Counted from the first letter of the stretch, positions 34,674-44,406 are shown. The stretch is 44,484 nt of DNA from Christensenella sp. UBA5327 (GCA_002411105.1 DHQX01000010.1:406-44889); one strand, 5' to 3'. Notes: generated from the sequence alone by a model not told the origin. Made by a program: numbers and translations.

Positions 34674-35277
34674 GGCTCAGCCTCCTTAACACGTCCTGCC
34701 ACAGGGCAGTCACCCGGGCGGCGCTTTCCTGCTTGGTGCCGGTGGTGTAGATGACATGGTCAGACAGCTTGGCCTTTTCCGCTGTGGGCATCTGACTTTC
34801 TATGCGTTTCAGCGCTTCCTCTTCGCTGTGCCCCCGGTTGAGGAGGCGTTCAAGCTGTGTCTCCCGGGGCGCAAAGACACACCAGACCTCGTCACAGCGC
34901 TTTTCAAGCCCGGTCTCAAAAAGCAGGGGCACATCAAACACCAGGGCTGGCTTGTGAAGATTCTGCCTGAGCTGGCGCTCCATCTCATCAAAAATCAAAG
35001 GGTGGGTCAGGGCATTGAGCTGCGCCAGCGCCTCCTCATCAAAAAACACCAGGCTGGCGAGCTTCTGCCGGTTCAGTTCTTCCCCATCAAACACCTTTTC
35101 TCCGAAAGCCGCGCGGATGCCCGGCAGTGCCCTGCCGCCTGGCAGGGTGAGGGCGCGGGCAATCTCGTCTGCGTCAATCACCACCGCACCCAGTGAGCGG
35201 AGTGTGGTTGCCAGATGGGATTTTCCGCAGGCGATGCCGCCGGTGAGGCCGATGAGGTAGGGCTTATTTTGTATCAT
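34666..35277 (-). CDS. coaE: Dephospho-CoA kinase
   Basis: A 203-residue P-loop kinase for the last step of CoA synthesis. Walker A is GLTGGIACGKS (10-20), followed by VIDADEIAR, HPLIFDEME and FDVPLLFETG. ATG 35277 overlaps the polA stop by 14 bases; the polA-coaE order is frequent in Firmicutes. Its 3' end overlaps the transglycosylase gene by 8 bases. Confidence 0.96.
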   Translation of the reverse strand: MIQNKPYLIGLTGGIACGKSHLATTLRSLGAVVIDADEIARALTLPGGRALPGIRAAFGEKVFDGEELNRQKLASLVFFDEEALAQLNALTHPLIFDEMERQLRQNLHKPALVFDVPLLFETGLEKRCDEVWCVFAPRETQLERLLNRGHSEEEALKRIESQMPTAEKAKLSDHVIYTTGTKQESAARVTALWQDVLRRLSLV

Positions 35278-37822
35278 ACCAACTGGTTCCTGATTTGATG
35301 TCGGATTTGAGGGGGACTTTCAGCTGCGCCACTTGCTCCATGCTGGCTTTGAGCAGCTTGATCACCTGCTCCACCTCTTGCTCAGGCGCTTCGATGATCA
35401 GCTCGTCATGCACCTGGAGGATGAGGCGCGCCCCCAGCTGATGCTCCTGAAGCGCCTCGTGGACACGTACCATGGCGGCCTTGATGATGTCGGCAGCGGT
35501 GCCCTGGATGGGGGTGTTCATGGCGGCGCGCTCACCGAAGTTTCGGGTGTTGGCGTTGCCGCTCTTCAGCTCAGGCAGCAGCCTGCGCCTGCCAAACATC
35601 GTGGCGATGTAGCCGTGTTCATAGCCAAACTTCACTGCGTCCTGCATGAACTGGTGCACCTTGGGGTAACGCTCAAAGTAGCGGGAGATGAAGTCTGATG
35701 CGCGCTTCCGGGTGGTGTTGATGTTGCGGGCCAGGCCAAAGTCGCTGATGCCATAGACGATGCCGAAGTTGACCGCCTTGGCGTCAGAGCGCATCCGCGG
35801 GGTGACCGCGTCCAGCGGTACGCCGTTGATCTCAGCCGCGGTGCGCAGGTGGATGTCCTGATCCTTCAGGAAGGCATCGCACATGGCCTCGTCGCCTGAC
35901 ATGTGGGCCAGAATCCGCAGCTCAATCTGAGAATAGTCCGCGTCCACCAGCACAAAGCCAGGCTTGGCGACAAAGGCGCGGCGGATGTCCCGGCCCATGT
36001 CCGTGCGGATGGGGATGTTTTGCAGGTTAGGGTCGATGGAGGAGATGCGCCCGGTGGCGGTGCCGGTCTGGTCAAAGGTGGTGTGGATACGGCCGGAGGC
36101 GTCCATCTTGCGCAGCATGGAATCGATATAGGTGCTGTTGAGCTTGGTCACCTGGCGGTATTCCAGAATCAGGGGAATGGCAGGGTGCAACTCCGCAATG
36201 CTCTCAAGCACCGCGGCATCGGTGCTGTAGCCCAGCTTGGTTTTGCGCTGGGCAGGCAGGCCCAGGGTCTCAAACAGCACCTTGCCCAGCTGCTGGGGGC
36301 TGTTGAGGTTAAAGCCCGAAACGCCTGTGAGCTGGTAGATCTCATCCCTCAGGGACTCGGAACGCTGGGAAAAATCCGCCCCCAGGTCGGAGAGCACTTG
36401 GCCGTCCACCTGGAAGCCCTCGGTCTCCATGTCATACAGCACCCGCACCAGGGGCAGCTCAATATCCTGATAGAGCTTTTCAGTGCCCTCATCGCTCAGT
36501 TGCTGGCGCTGTTTTTCATACAATTCAACCACACCCCGGGCGTTGCGCTGGGCGAAGTTCTGCAGCGCGTAGCTGCGCTCCTGGGAGTTGTGGAGGTACC
36601 CGGCCACCATGGTGTCAAAGACGAGGGGCGGGGGAGGGCTGTTCTCCAGGCGCATCTGGTGGAAAAGCCCCTTGCCGTTATGGGCAATGACGCCGTTTTT
36701 CAGGAGGGGCGTCAGGGTTTTAAGCGTTTCCGAGGCTGTGAGGCCGCCGGAGGATGTGCCAAACATGTCCTGCTGGCCGCTGGCGAGCTGAACCTGGACG
36801 CCAGGGCCATCGGGCCAGGCGATGGATATCTCCTCCTGGGTGGCAAACACCGCTGGTGCTGTCCTGGGTGCTTTTTTAAACAGGGCCTCAATCCCCGCGG
36901 TATCCGTCACCATCTCCCAGGGTGTCTCCGCCTTGGGCGTGGCTTGGGCTGCCAGCGCTTTGGCGCCGGCCATTCTACGCAGGCGTTCGGAGGTGCCGCT
37001 GAGCTGGTATTTGAGCATGGTGGGGATGCCATTGCCCAGGCGGTCAAGGCTGGCGTCCTTGAGGCTGAGGGTGATGGGCACATGCTGGTCGATGGTGGCC
37101 AGCTTTCTGCTCAGCCTTGCCTGATCGGCATAGGTGACCAGCCTCTCGCCCAGCTTTCCCTTGATGTTCGGCGCGTTTTCCAGGGTATTGTCCAGGCTGC
37201 CATACTCTTGCAGGAGCTTGAGTGCGGTCTTCTCGCCAACACCCGGCACCCCCGGGATATTGTCAGAGCTGTCGCCCATCAGGCCCTTCCAGTCCACCAC
37301 CTGCTGGGGGCTGACGCCGAAATAATCCTTGACCCCGGCCGGGTCAAAGAGCACGGTTTCAGAGATGCCCTTGCGGGTGAAAAGCATGGAGATGCCATCG
37401 TCCACCAATTGCAGGTCATCCTTGTCCCCGGTCAGGATAAGGGCGCGCACGCCCCGTTCCTTCAGCTGCCTTGACAGCGTCCCGATCAGGTCATCTGCCT
37501 CAAAGCCTGGAAGCGCCACCACACCAATGCCCATGGCGGTGAGGATCTCCTGGATCACCTCAAACTGGGGCCGTAAATCATCAGGCATGGGGGAGCGGGT
37601 GGCTTTATACTGGTCATATATTTCATCCCGGAAGGTGGGCCCGTGGGAATCAAAACAGACCACACAATACTGGGGTGCCTGTTCCTCAAAGGCCTTGAAC
37701 AGCATGCTCAAAAAGCCATGAACCGCGTTGGTGGGCACCCCGTCCGCATCCATGGGCGGCAACGCGTGAAAAGCCCGGTACATCAAGCTGTGTCCGTCTA
37801 CCAGCACACAGGTTTCCTGCAA
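35264..37822 (-). CDS. polA: DNA polymerase I, apparently proofreading-deficient
   Basis: An 852-residue repair polymerase. The N-terminal 5'-3' exonuclease (about 1-295) has VDGHSLMYRAFHALP and LTGDKDDLQLV. The central 3'-5' exonuclease region (about 300-470) lacks the catalytic acidic motif (AVFATQEEISIAW stands where Asp/Glu ligands are expected), as in many Gram-positive Pol I enzymes. The polymerase domain has motif A DYSQIELRILAHMSGD, motif B RSDAKAVNFGIVYG and motif C QVHDELIIE. TTG 37822 is preferred because GGGAGGTGA sits 5-6 bases upstream and relatives begin near VLVDGHSL; the longer ATG start would cross the promoter. Confidence 0.95.
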   Translation of the reverse strand: MQETCVLVDGHSLMYRAFHALPPMDADGVPTNAVHGFLSMLFKAFEEQAPQYCVVCFDSHGPTFRDEIYDQYKATRSPMPDDLRPQFEVIQEILTAMGIGVVALPGFEADDLIGTLSRQLKERGVRALILTGDKDDLQLVDDGISMLFTRKGISETVLFDPAGVKDYFGVSPQQVVDWKGLMGDSSDNIPGVPGVGEKTALKLLQEYGSLDNTLENAPNIKGKLGERLVTYADQARLSRKLATIDQHVPITLSLKDASLDRLGNGIPTMLKYQLSGTSERLRRMAGAKALAAQATPKAETPWEMVTDTAGIEALFKKAPRTAPAVFATQEEISIAWPDGPGVQVQLASGQQDMFGTSSGGLTASETLKTLTPLLKNGVIAHNGKGLFHQMRLENSPPPPLVFDTMVAGYLHNSQERSYALQNFAQRNARGVVELYEKQRQQLSDEGTEKLYQDIELPLVRVLYDMETEGFQVDGQVLSDLGADFSQRSESLRDEIYQLTGVSGFNLNSPQQLGKVLFETLGLPAQRKTKLGYSTDAAVLESIAELHPAIPLILEYRQVTKLNSTYIDSMLRKMDASGRIHTTFDQTGTATGRISSIDPNLQNIPIRTDMGRDIRRAFVAKPGFVLVDADYSQIELRILAHMSGDEAMCDAFLKDQDIHLRTAAEINGVPLDAVTPRMRSDAKAVNFGIVYGISDFGLARNINTTRKRASDFISRYFERYPKVHQFMQDAVKFGYEHGYIATMFGRRRLLPELKSGNANTRNFGERAAMNTPIQGTAADIIKAAMVRVHEALQEHQLGARLILQVHDELIIEAPEQEVEQVIKLLKASMEQVAQLKVPLKSDIKSGTSWYDTK

Positions 37823-37840
37823 ATCAATCACCTCCCAGGC

Positions 37841-37869
37841 ATTATACCATATCGGGCGCTTGTCCATAA
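37841..37869 (-). promoter_or_regulatory. polA promoter
   Basis: On the minus strand TTATGG (37864-37869), a 17-base spacer and TATAAT (37841-37846). The start near 37834 leaves only about a dozen leader bases. Its -35 box overlaps that of the divergent promoter. Confidence 0.6.
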
Positions 37870-37888
37870 AACAGGTTTGTATTATGAT
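37860..37888 (+). promoter_or_regulatory. Divergent promoter of the small unknown gene
   Basis: TTGTCC (37860-37865), a 17-base spacer and TATGAT (37883-37888). The predicted start lies at about 37895, essentially at the ATG 37896, so the transcript may be leaderless. Confidence 0.55.
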
Positions 37889-37895
37889 TTGAAGC

Positions 37896-38456
37896 ATGGT
37901 TTATTATCATTGTTCACCCCAGGGAGGCATCAGCATCCTGGAGCCTCGGGTCAGCCAGCTATTTGATAACCAGAAGGTGGTTTATATGACCACATCGCTG
38001 CCCATGGCGCTGATGTATGCCATCAGGCATTTTGAGTACACTTATGGCTACCACTGGATAGACGGGAAGCCGCAGGGAATTTATTTTGAGGAGTATTTTC
38101 CTGATGCGCTTCGTGTTCTGTATGGCGGAAAACCCGCGTGGTTATATACTTGTGAAGCGGGGCATTATGAAACCACAAAAAAACCCAACGAATGGATCAG
38201 CCTCGCCCCGGTGCCGGTGAGAGGTGCTGCTTATATCCCGGATGCCCTGGAAGCGCTGCTGGAACAGGAACGCACTGGCCAGTTGGAAATCACCCGCTAT
38301 CCACACATGAGCGAGAAAGCCCTGGCCTGGGTGCGCCGGGAAGAAAAAGCCACCATCCTCAAACATGGCCTGCTGGACAAAGAGGATGCCTTTGCCCGGT
38401 TCATGAAAGAAAAATACCCCCTCAGCTGGGCGGATGCCCTGGCACAGCGGGGATGA
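37896..38456 (+). CDS. Uncharacterised protein, divergent from polA
   Basis: A 186-residue soluble protein with no signal peptide or membrane segment. I do not recognise a family with confidence. The N-terminus (YHCSPQGGISILEPRVSQ, then VVYMTTSLPMALMYA) has the Y-H-x-S...LEPR pattern and early strand content that remind me of ADP-ribosyltransferase-like folds, but this is only a suspicion. The rest is rich in aromatic and charged residues (YFEEYFPDALRVLYGGKPAWLYTC; KYPLSWADAL at the end). There is no good Shine-Dalgarno, only GAAG close to the ATG, fitting a leaderless transcript. It is separated from glyA by a hairpin. Confidence 0.75.
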   Translation: MVYYHCSPQGGISILEPRVSQLFDNQKVVYMTTSLPMALMYAIRHFEYTYGYHWIDGKPQGIYFEEYFPDALRVLYGGKPAWLYTCEAGHYETTKKPNEWISLAPVPVRGAAYIPDALEALLEQERTGQLEITRYPHMSEKALAWVRREEKATILKHGLLDKEDAFARFMKEKYPLSWADALAQRG

Positions 38457-38488
38457 CCAAGGGACTAAAATGAGGTGCTGAAGAGGTT

Positions 38489-38516
38489 GGGGGGATTTCG
38501 TTAACGAAATCCCCCG
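38489..38516. terminator. Perfect palindromic hairpin between convergent genes
   Basis: The core is a 26-bp perfect palindrome (38490-38515) with GGGGGATTTCGTT and AACGAAATCCCCC arms, without a T-run. AAGAGGTT precedes it as at 1513-1519. It may be a terminator or transcript-end hairpin for either neighbour. Confidence 0.55.
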
Positions 38517-38536
38517 AAAAATCGTCTTCCTAACTA

Positions 38537-39775
38537 TCAATCAAACAGCGGATGCGCCTTGGTCAGCTTAAGCACTTCTTCCTTGACCGCCGGGATGGCG
38601 GCTTCTTTTTCCGTGATGATGCGGGCGATGAGCTGAGCGATGAGCTCCATGTCCTTTTCCTTCATGCCCCGGGTGGTGAGGGCGGAGGTGCCGATGCGCA
38701 CGCCGCTGGTCTCATTGGGCTTGCGGCGATCCTTGGGCACCATGTTTTTGTTGACGGTGATGTTGGCCTCGCCCAGCAGGGTTTCCACCTCTTTGCCGGT
38801 CACATCCATATCGGAAAAATCCAGCAGCAGCAGGTGGTTATCGGTGCCGCCGGAAACCATAGGAACGCCCAGCCTGGTGAAGGCCTTCTCCAGAGCCTTG
38901 GCGTTTTTCACGATCTGCTCCTGATAGGCTTTGAACCCGGGCTCCATGGCTTCCTTGAAGCACACGGCCTTGGCGGCGATGATGTGCATGAGCGGGCCGC
39001 CCTGGATGCCCGGGAAGATGGCTTTGTCGATGGCCTTGGCGTGCTGTTCCTTGCACAGGATCATGCCGCCCCGGGGGCCGCGCAGGGTCTTGTGGGTGGT
39101 GGTGGTCACCACATCCGCGTAGGGGATGGGGGAGGGATGAACGCCCGCCGCCACCAGGCCCGCGATGTGGGCCATGTCCACCATCAGCAGCGCACCCACC
39201 TCGTCTGCAACCTGGCGGAAGCGCTTGAAGTCAATCACCCGGGGATAGGCGGAGGCACCGGCCACGATCATCTTGGGTTTGACTTCGCGGGCCTTTTTGG
39301 CCATGGCTTCATAGTCGATGGTTTCCGTTGCAGGGTCAAGGCCGTAGGACTCAAAATTGAAGTAAGTGCCGGAGATGTTGACGGGGCTGCCATGGGTGAG
39401 GTGGCCGCCGTGGTTGAGACTCATGCCAAGCACGGTATCACCGGGCCGCAGGAAGGCGAAATACACGCCCATGTTAGCCTGAGAGCCGCTATGGGGCTGC
39501 ACGTTGGCATGGTCCGCGCCATACAGCGCGCAGGCCCTGTCCCGGGCGATGTTCTCGGTCACGTCAACAAATTCACAGCCGCCGTAGTACCGCCTGCCGG
39601 GGTAGCCCTCGGCGTATTTGTTGTTCAGTGGGCTGCCCATGGCGGCCAGCACCGCGGGGCTGACGAAGTTCTCGCTGGCAATGAGTTCCAGGTGGGTTTC
39701 CTGGCGCTCGCACTCATCAGCGATGGATTGCCTGATTTCCGGGTCAATGCTCAGTGCTTCAGGGATGTTCCACAT
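38537..39775 (-). CDS. glyA: Serine hydroxymethyltransferase
   Basis: A 412-residue PLP enzyme that converts serine to glycine and supplies one-carbon units to folate. Hallmarks are ELIASENFVSPAV, NNKYAEGYPGRRYYGGCE, ANVQPHSGSQANMGVY and the PLP-lysine motif TTTTHKTLRGPRGG. ATG 39775 is preferred because GGAGG sits 9 bases upstream; an upstream in-frame ATG would place the ribosome site inside the gene. A hairpin (AACAGGC/GCCTGTT at 39808-39826) lies in the leader. It follows the SRP RNA gene on the same strand. Confidence 0.96.
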   Translation of the reverse strand: MWNIPEALSIDPEIRQSIADECERQETHLELIASENFVSPAVLAAMGSPLNNKYAEGYPGRRYYGGCEFVDVTENIARDRACALYGADHANVQPHSGSQANMGVYFAFLRPGDTVLGMSLNHGGHLTHGSPVNISGTYFNFESYGLDPATETIDYEAMAKKAREVKPKMIVAGASAYPRVIDFKRFRQVADEVGALLMVDMAHIAGLVAAGVHPSPIPYADVVTTTTHKTLRGPRGGMILCKEQHAKAIDKAIFPGIQGGPLMHIIAAKAVCFKEAMEPGFKAYQEQIVKNAKALEKAFTRLGVPMVSGGTDNHLLLLDFSDMDVTGKEVETLLGEANITVNKNMVPKDRRKPNETSGVRIGTSALTTRGMKEKDMELIAQLIARIITEKEAAIPAVKEEVLKLTKAHPLFD

Positions 39776-39837
39776 GCTGTGATCCTCCATAATACCTATT
39801 GTTTTTTTAACAGGCTGAGGCCTGTTGATTCATAATC

Positions 39838-39959
39838 AAAAACCGTATGGGATGTCAGGTAAACCCGCAGCACATCCCAACTTGCGCTTACTGCTGCTTC
39901 CTTCCGGACCTGACAGGATTCACACCATGGAATCGCACGAGGCCCAACATCACATACGG
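39838..39959 (-). ncRNA. ffs: Signal recognition particle RNA, small bacterial type
   Basis: On the minus strand the conserved SRP core GGTCCGGAAGGAAGC with flanking AGCAG is present at about 39890-39915, followed by the GGGATGTGCTGC and GGGTTTACCTG segments seen in 4.5S RNA. The ends pair (CCGTATG 39953-39959 with CATACGG 39843-39849, then GATGT with ACATC) and a TTTTT run (39838-39842) ends the transcript. The span of about 117 bases is the short type lacking an Alu domain. It directs membrane and secreted proteins to SecYEG with Ffh. Confidence 0.93.
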
Positions 39960-39966
39960 CGAATCC

Positions 39967-39995
39967 ATCATAGCAAAGGTACAAGATTTATGCAA
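39967..39995 (-). promoter_or_regulatory. SRP RNA promoter
   Basis: On the minus strand TTGCAT (39990-39995), a 17-base spacer and TATGAT (39967-39972), placing the start at the 5' end of the folded RNA. Confidence 0.8.
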
Positions 39996-40025
39996 GAGAG
40001 GCGCTGACCTTTCCTAATCCCGCGC

Positions 40026-40054
40026 TTGGTGTTAGAATCGTGTAAGAATATGAT
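40026..40054 (+). promoter_or_regulatory. Promoter of the response regulator/kinase operon
   Basis: TTGGTG (40026-40031), a 17-base spacer and TATGAT (40049-40054), about 57 bases before the start codon. Confidence 0.7.
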
Positions 40055-40117
40055 GGAGTTCCTTGTAAAAAACCAGTGGATCAGGCGACAATACAACCGA
40101 ATGGGAGGAGATGGGCA

Positions 40118-40810
40118 ATGGCGATGATTTGGACAGTGGAAGATGAGGAAACCATCAGCATCCTGATTCAAAAAGCGATTACATCCATGGGTCATGAGAG
40201 CCAGCATTACAACGACGCCACAGAGCTGGAAAGGGGCATGAAAAAGGGCCTGCCAGATCTGATGCTGCTTGACCTGATGCTAAGGGGAAAAAACGGCTAC
40301 CAAATCCTTAAGGATTGGAAGAATGACATCAAAACCCGCCGAATCCCTGTGATTATCCTATCCGCCCGGTCCACGGAGACTGACAAGGTGAAGGGGCTTG
40401 ACCTGGGGGCGGAGGACTATATCACCAAACCCTTCAGCGTCAGGGAGCTGAAAGCCCGCATCAACACCGCGCTTAGAAGGGTGAGCCCAGCCGCGCAGAA
40501 GATGACGCTGGGACCCATGGTGATTGAGCCTGACCAGCGTCATGTGACCCTTGAAGGCCAAGAGGTGAGCCTCACCGGGCAGGAGTTTGAGCTGCTGCTG
40601 TATCTGGCGAAAAACGCCAACAAACTGGTGACCCGCGCCCAGCTGCTTCAGGAGGTGTGGGGCTACCAGGCGGACACCGACGCCACCCGTACGGTGGACT
40701 ACCACATCCGGGCGCTGCGGAAAAAGCTGGGGGATAACGCGCTCCACCCCACCTACATTGAAACGGTGCATGGCAGCGGCTACCGTCTGCTGCTGGAGGG
40801 CGAAGGATGA
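40118..40810 (+). CDS. Response regulator, OmpR/PhoB family
   Basis: A 230-residue DNA-binding regulator. The receiver domain (1-115) has acidic VEDEE, phosphoacceptor Asp52 in LMLLDLM, and Lys104 in YITKPFSV. The winged-helix domain (about 130-228) has SLTGQEFELLLYLAKNANKLV and the recognition segment DYHIRALRKKLGD. ATG 40118 follows GGGAGGAG at 7 bases. It overlaps the kinase gene by 4 bases (ATGA). Its targets probably include its own operon and the second PepSY gene, by inference. Confidence 0.95.
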   Translation: MAMIWTVEDEETISILIQKAITSMGHESQHYNDATELERGMKKGLPDLMLLDLMLRGKNGYQILKDWKNDIKTRRIPVIILSARSTETDKVKGLDLGAEDYITKPFSVRELKARINTALRRVSPAAQKMTLGPMVIEPDQRHVTLEGQEVSLTGQEFELLLYLAKNANKLVTRAQLLQEVWGYQADTDATRTVDYHIRALRKKLGDNALHPTYIETVHGSGYRLLLEGEG

Positions 40811-42185
40811 GAAAGCGCCTGCTGCGCGCCTACTGGGCGGGCAACCTGGTGACGGTTCTGATGGTGCTGGCCTTTGTGGCAGTGATGGTGTCCTATGACA
40901 TCGCCAGTGACCGGGGGAGCCTGCGGGCCATCCTGCACACCGCTTCCGCCTGGACAACCGAGGCCGGGAGCCCGCTTCAGGATCTGGCGGACAGGATCTC
41001 AGAGGCGGGAAGCCCGCTGCAGGTGACCTTTTTGATGCCGGGGGGCATCGTATTGGCGGAGAGCGGCGGCGGGGAGCAGGACGGCCTGGCGATGGTGAGG
41101 CGGCCGGAGGTGCTGGCGGCCTTGTCAGGCAAGGTAGGGGAGGAAATCTCCTTTTCTGACAGCCTGATCCACCCCACCATCAACGCCGCGGTGCTGCTGG
41201 GCGGCCGGTTGATCCTGCACCTGAAAAAGCCCATCCAGGAGATTTCCTACGTGCTGTTCGTGTATCTGCCGCTCACCCTGCTTCTGGTGGGGGTGATGGT
41301 GGCCATCTCCCGCTGGCTGTTAAACCCGGTCACCCACCGGATTGTCCATCAGCTGGAGCAGGTGCAGGCACTGCTGGAGGGCACCACCCAGCGGGACGAG
41401 ATCGATCCGGAGGCCTATTTTCCGGAGATCCGCCCGGCGATGGAGCACATCACCTACCTGATAGACCGCCTGCGCTATGATCTGGAGCAGATCGGGAAGG
41501 CTCAGGACATGCAGCGCGACTTTGTGGACAACAGCTCCCATGAGCTGAAAAGCCCGCTTACCTCTGTGCTGGGCTTTGCTGAGATGATTCATGACGAGCC
41601 CGATATGCCCCTGGCCCAGCGTCAGGAATACCTGGGCTATATTCTGGCGGAGTGTCAACGGATGCAGGATGTGATCAACGATATTCTGATGCTGGAGCGT
41701 CAGGAGCGGGAGGAGAGCCAGGAGAAGGACCTGGTGAACCTGCGCCAGGTGGCGCTTCAGGTGGCCTCCACGCTCATGCCCCAGGCCGCCCGCAAGGATA
41801 TCCAGATCCAGGTGGAGGGGGAGGCGAGTGTTTTTGCCCAGGAGGTGGACATGCGGGAGCTGCTGAGAAACCTCATGTCAAATGCCGTGCGCTATGGCAG
41901 GGCTGGGGGCTGGGTCAGGGTGGAGCTTTTGGGCAGGCGGCTCACCGTGCGGGATAACGGCATGGGCATAGCGCCTGAGCATCAACCCCGGATATTTGAG
42001 AAGTTTTACCGGGCGGATGCCGCCAGGGACCGCCGGGAGGGCGGCACTGGCCTGGGGCTTGCCATAGTGGCGGGCATCACCAACCGTTACGGCGCGAAAA
42101 TCCATCTGGACAGCGCCCCTGACAAAGGCAGTTGCTTTACGGTGGATTTCCCGGGAGACCGCGGGAACAAGGAGGGGAGCAAAGC

Positions 42186-42189
<4 letters not shown>
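40807..42189 (+). CDS. Sensor histidine kinase with two membrane helices
   Basis: A 460-residue membrane kinase. Helices at about 11-29 and 147-168 enclose an extracellular loop of roughly 115 residues without a recognisable ligand domain. The dimerisation/phosphoacceptor domain has FVDNSSHELKSPLTS with His245, and the ATPase domain has NLMSNAVRYG, DNGMGI, FEKFYRADAARDRREGG and GTGLGLAIV. It is expressed with the upstream regulator (ATGA overlap) and overlaps the downstream PepSY-like gene by 4 bases. That stable three-gene coupling suggests the PepSY protein modulates or reports on the sensor. Confidence 0.95.
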
Positions 42190-43100
<911 letters not shown>

Positions 43101-43130
43101 TTCGATGACAAAGGCATAGGGATGCAAATC

Positions 43131-43158
43131 AGGGCCGCGTGGAAAGCGCGGCCCTTTC
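43131..43158 (+). terminator. Terminator of the two-component/PepSY operon
   Basis: AGGGCCGCG (43131-43139) pairs with CGCGGCCCT (43147-43155) across a 7-base loop, followed by only a short TTTCC. It is a strong stem with a weak T-run, 30 bases beyond the stop. Confidence 0.65.
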
Positions 43159-43234
43159 CATCTGCAGAAAAGTTGATGGAAGCTGGCCAATCCAGCCAAA
43201 GTGTAAGGTGTTTGTTAGGAAAGGGCCAAAAACC

Positions 43235-43263
43235 TTCCATTTCGCAACAAGCCTGATTACACT
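43235..43263 (+). promoter_or_regulatory. Probable promoter of the second PepSY-like gene
   Basis: TTCCAT (43235-43240), a 17-base spacer and TACACT (43258-43263). The match is moderate; the -35 is poor, so an activator may be needed. Confidence 0.4.
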
Positions 43264-43309
43264 GTCATCAAGGCTTGGAAGCAAGCGATCAAACACAAGG
43301 AGAAGAACG

Positions 43310-44296
43310 ATGAGAAAGATCATGTCTCTGGTGCTGGCGCTGGCCATGCTGATGACGAGCGTTGCTGCCCTGGCGGCACCCCAGGAAGCCGTGACCGAGG
43401 CCGCGAAGCATGTGCCGGAAGGCGCCAAGCTCTCCTCCACAGGCGAGGATGCAAACAAACTGGAACTCACCTTCAAAGACCGCGCTGACAACGAGTATAT
43501 GGTGGTGCTCAACAAGTCTCCGCTGTATGTGATCCGCGTGAACATGAAATCCACCAACGAAGCGGGTGGCAAGAAGGTAGGCATGGAAGAAGCCGCTGTT
43601 AACGCGAGGATCCTGGAGAATTTCCCCGGCGCTGCCATCAGCAAAACCTATGTCGAGGCCAAAGGCGAAGATGAGTTGTACTTCGTGGTGATCTTTGAAA
43701 AGGACGGCCACTTCTACAAAGCCCGCCTTAACACGGACAACGGCCGTCTCACCCACTATGTGATGCGCGGCAACCCCCAGGCAGGCCAGGTGCCCGAGGC
43801 TGTCCTCAGCCGTGAGCAGGCCATCCAGCAGGCCATTAACCAGGTCGGCGGCGGCGTGGTAACCGATGTGGAGTTCGGCAAAACCAGCCAGGGCTACATG
43901 TATCTGGTGGAGATTCACAATGGGCAAAACCGCTTCCGCATCCTGATCAATGCCCAGGACGGCAGCGTGATGGGCCTTGATACCAAGACCGCGAAGCTCA
44001 TGGAGTCCTCCGCCTTCCCCATCAACGCTCCTGGCCCTGCTAAAGTGATCATCAGTGACTGGGACGATGACTGGTATGATGATGACGATCACTGGGATGA
44101 CGACCGGGACGACTTCTTTGATGACGATGATGATGACTGGGACGACGATGACCGGTACGATGATGATTATGATGATGACGACGATGATGATGACGATGAC
44201 GATGATGACGACGACGATGACGATGACGATGGCCGGTACGACGATGACGATGATGATGATGACGATGATGACGACGACGATGACGATGATGACTGA
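43310..44296 (+). CDS. Secreted two-PepSY protein with long acidic poly-Asp tail (2)
   Basis: A 328-residue exported protein. A signal peptide (about 1-22) is followed by two PepSY-like units (about 85-155 and 163-228; the second has LSREQAIQQAINQVGGGVVT and NRFRILINAQDGSVMGLD). An 80-residue tail (249-328) is almost wholly Asp with spaced Trp, Tyr, Phe, Arg and His; it ends in runs of 20 and 18 Asp separated by GRY. ATG 43310 follows AAGGAGAAG. It stands just after the terminator of the two-component operon and shares its tail design with the preceding gene, so the two probably act together. Confidence 0.85.
   Translation: MRKIMSLVLALAMLMTSVAALAAPQEAVTEAAKHVPEGAKLSSTGEDANKLELTFKDRADNEYMVVLNKSPLYVIRVNMKSTNEAGGKKVGMEEAAVNARILENFPGAAISKTYVEAKGEDELYFVVIFEKDGHFYKARLNTDNGRLTHYVMRGNPQAGQVPEAVLSREQAIQQAINQVGGGVVTDVEFGKTSQGYMYLVEIHNGQNRFRILINAQDGSVMGLDTKTAKLMESSAFPINAPGPAKVIISDWDDDWYDDDDHWDDDRDDFFDDDDDDWDDDDRYDDDYDDDDDDDDDDDDDDDDDDDDGRYDDDDDDDDDDDDDDDDDD
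44056..44293 (+). repeat. Poly-Asp coding tract 2
   Basis: Low-complexity GAY-rich DNA encoding the acidic tail. Mixed GAC/GAT codons and regular interruption by Trp, Tyr and Arg codons argue for protein-level selection rather than simple triplet expansion. Slippage errors are likely in assembly here. Confidence 0.85.
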
Positions 44297-44317
44297 TTGA
44301 TAGCAAACTGTCCGAGC

Positions 44318-44353
44318 AGCAGACCTGGGCACAAAGCGTGGGTCTGCTTTTTT
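44318..44353 (+). terminator. Rho-independent terminator after the second PepSY gene
   Basis: AGCAGACC (44318-44325) pairs with GGTCTGCT (44341-44348) and is followed by TTTTTT (44348-44353). Confidence 0.85.
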
Positions 44354-44406
44354 GACCCTGCAACTCCCGTTAGAGACAGAGGAATTCAAGCTTCAGATTT
44401 TTTCCC

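Noticed and set aside
35903..37474. Long open frame opposite polA (523 codons)
   Set aside because: It is a shadow of GC-rich polA coding sequence on the other strand, with low-complexity composition and no ribosome site or family motif.
39808..39826. AACAGGC/GCCTGTT hairpin upstream of glyA as a terminator
   Set aside because: On the minus strand it is followed by A, not T, so it cannot be a standard intrinsic terminator; it may be a leader structure.
38552..39835. 427-codon open frame opposite glyA
   Set aside because: It is antisense to a clearly conserved enzyme, Gly/His-rich and without recognisable domains.
38537..39835. Glycine riboswitch for glyA
   Set aside because: The leader between the SRP RNA and glyA is about 65 bases and shows no aptamer-like sequence.
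43289..44389. Minus-strand frame rich in Val/Ile or His opposite the second poly-Asp tail
   Set aside because: The apparent transmembrane-like Val/Ile runs are only the reverse complement of GAY repeats.
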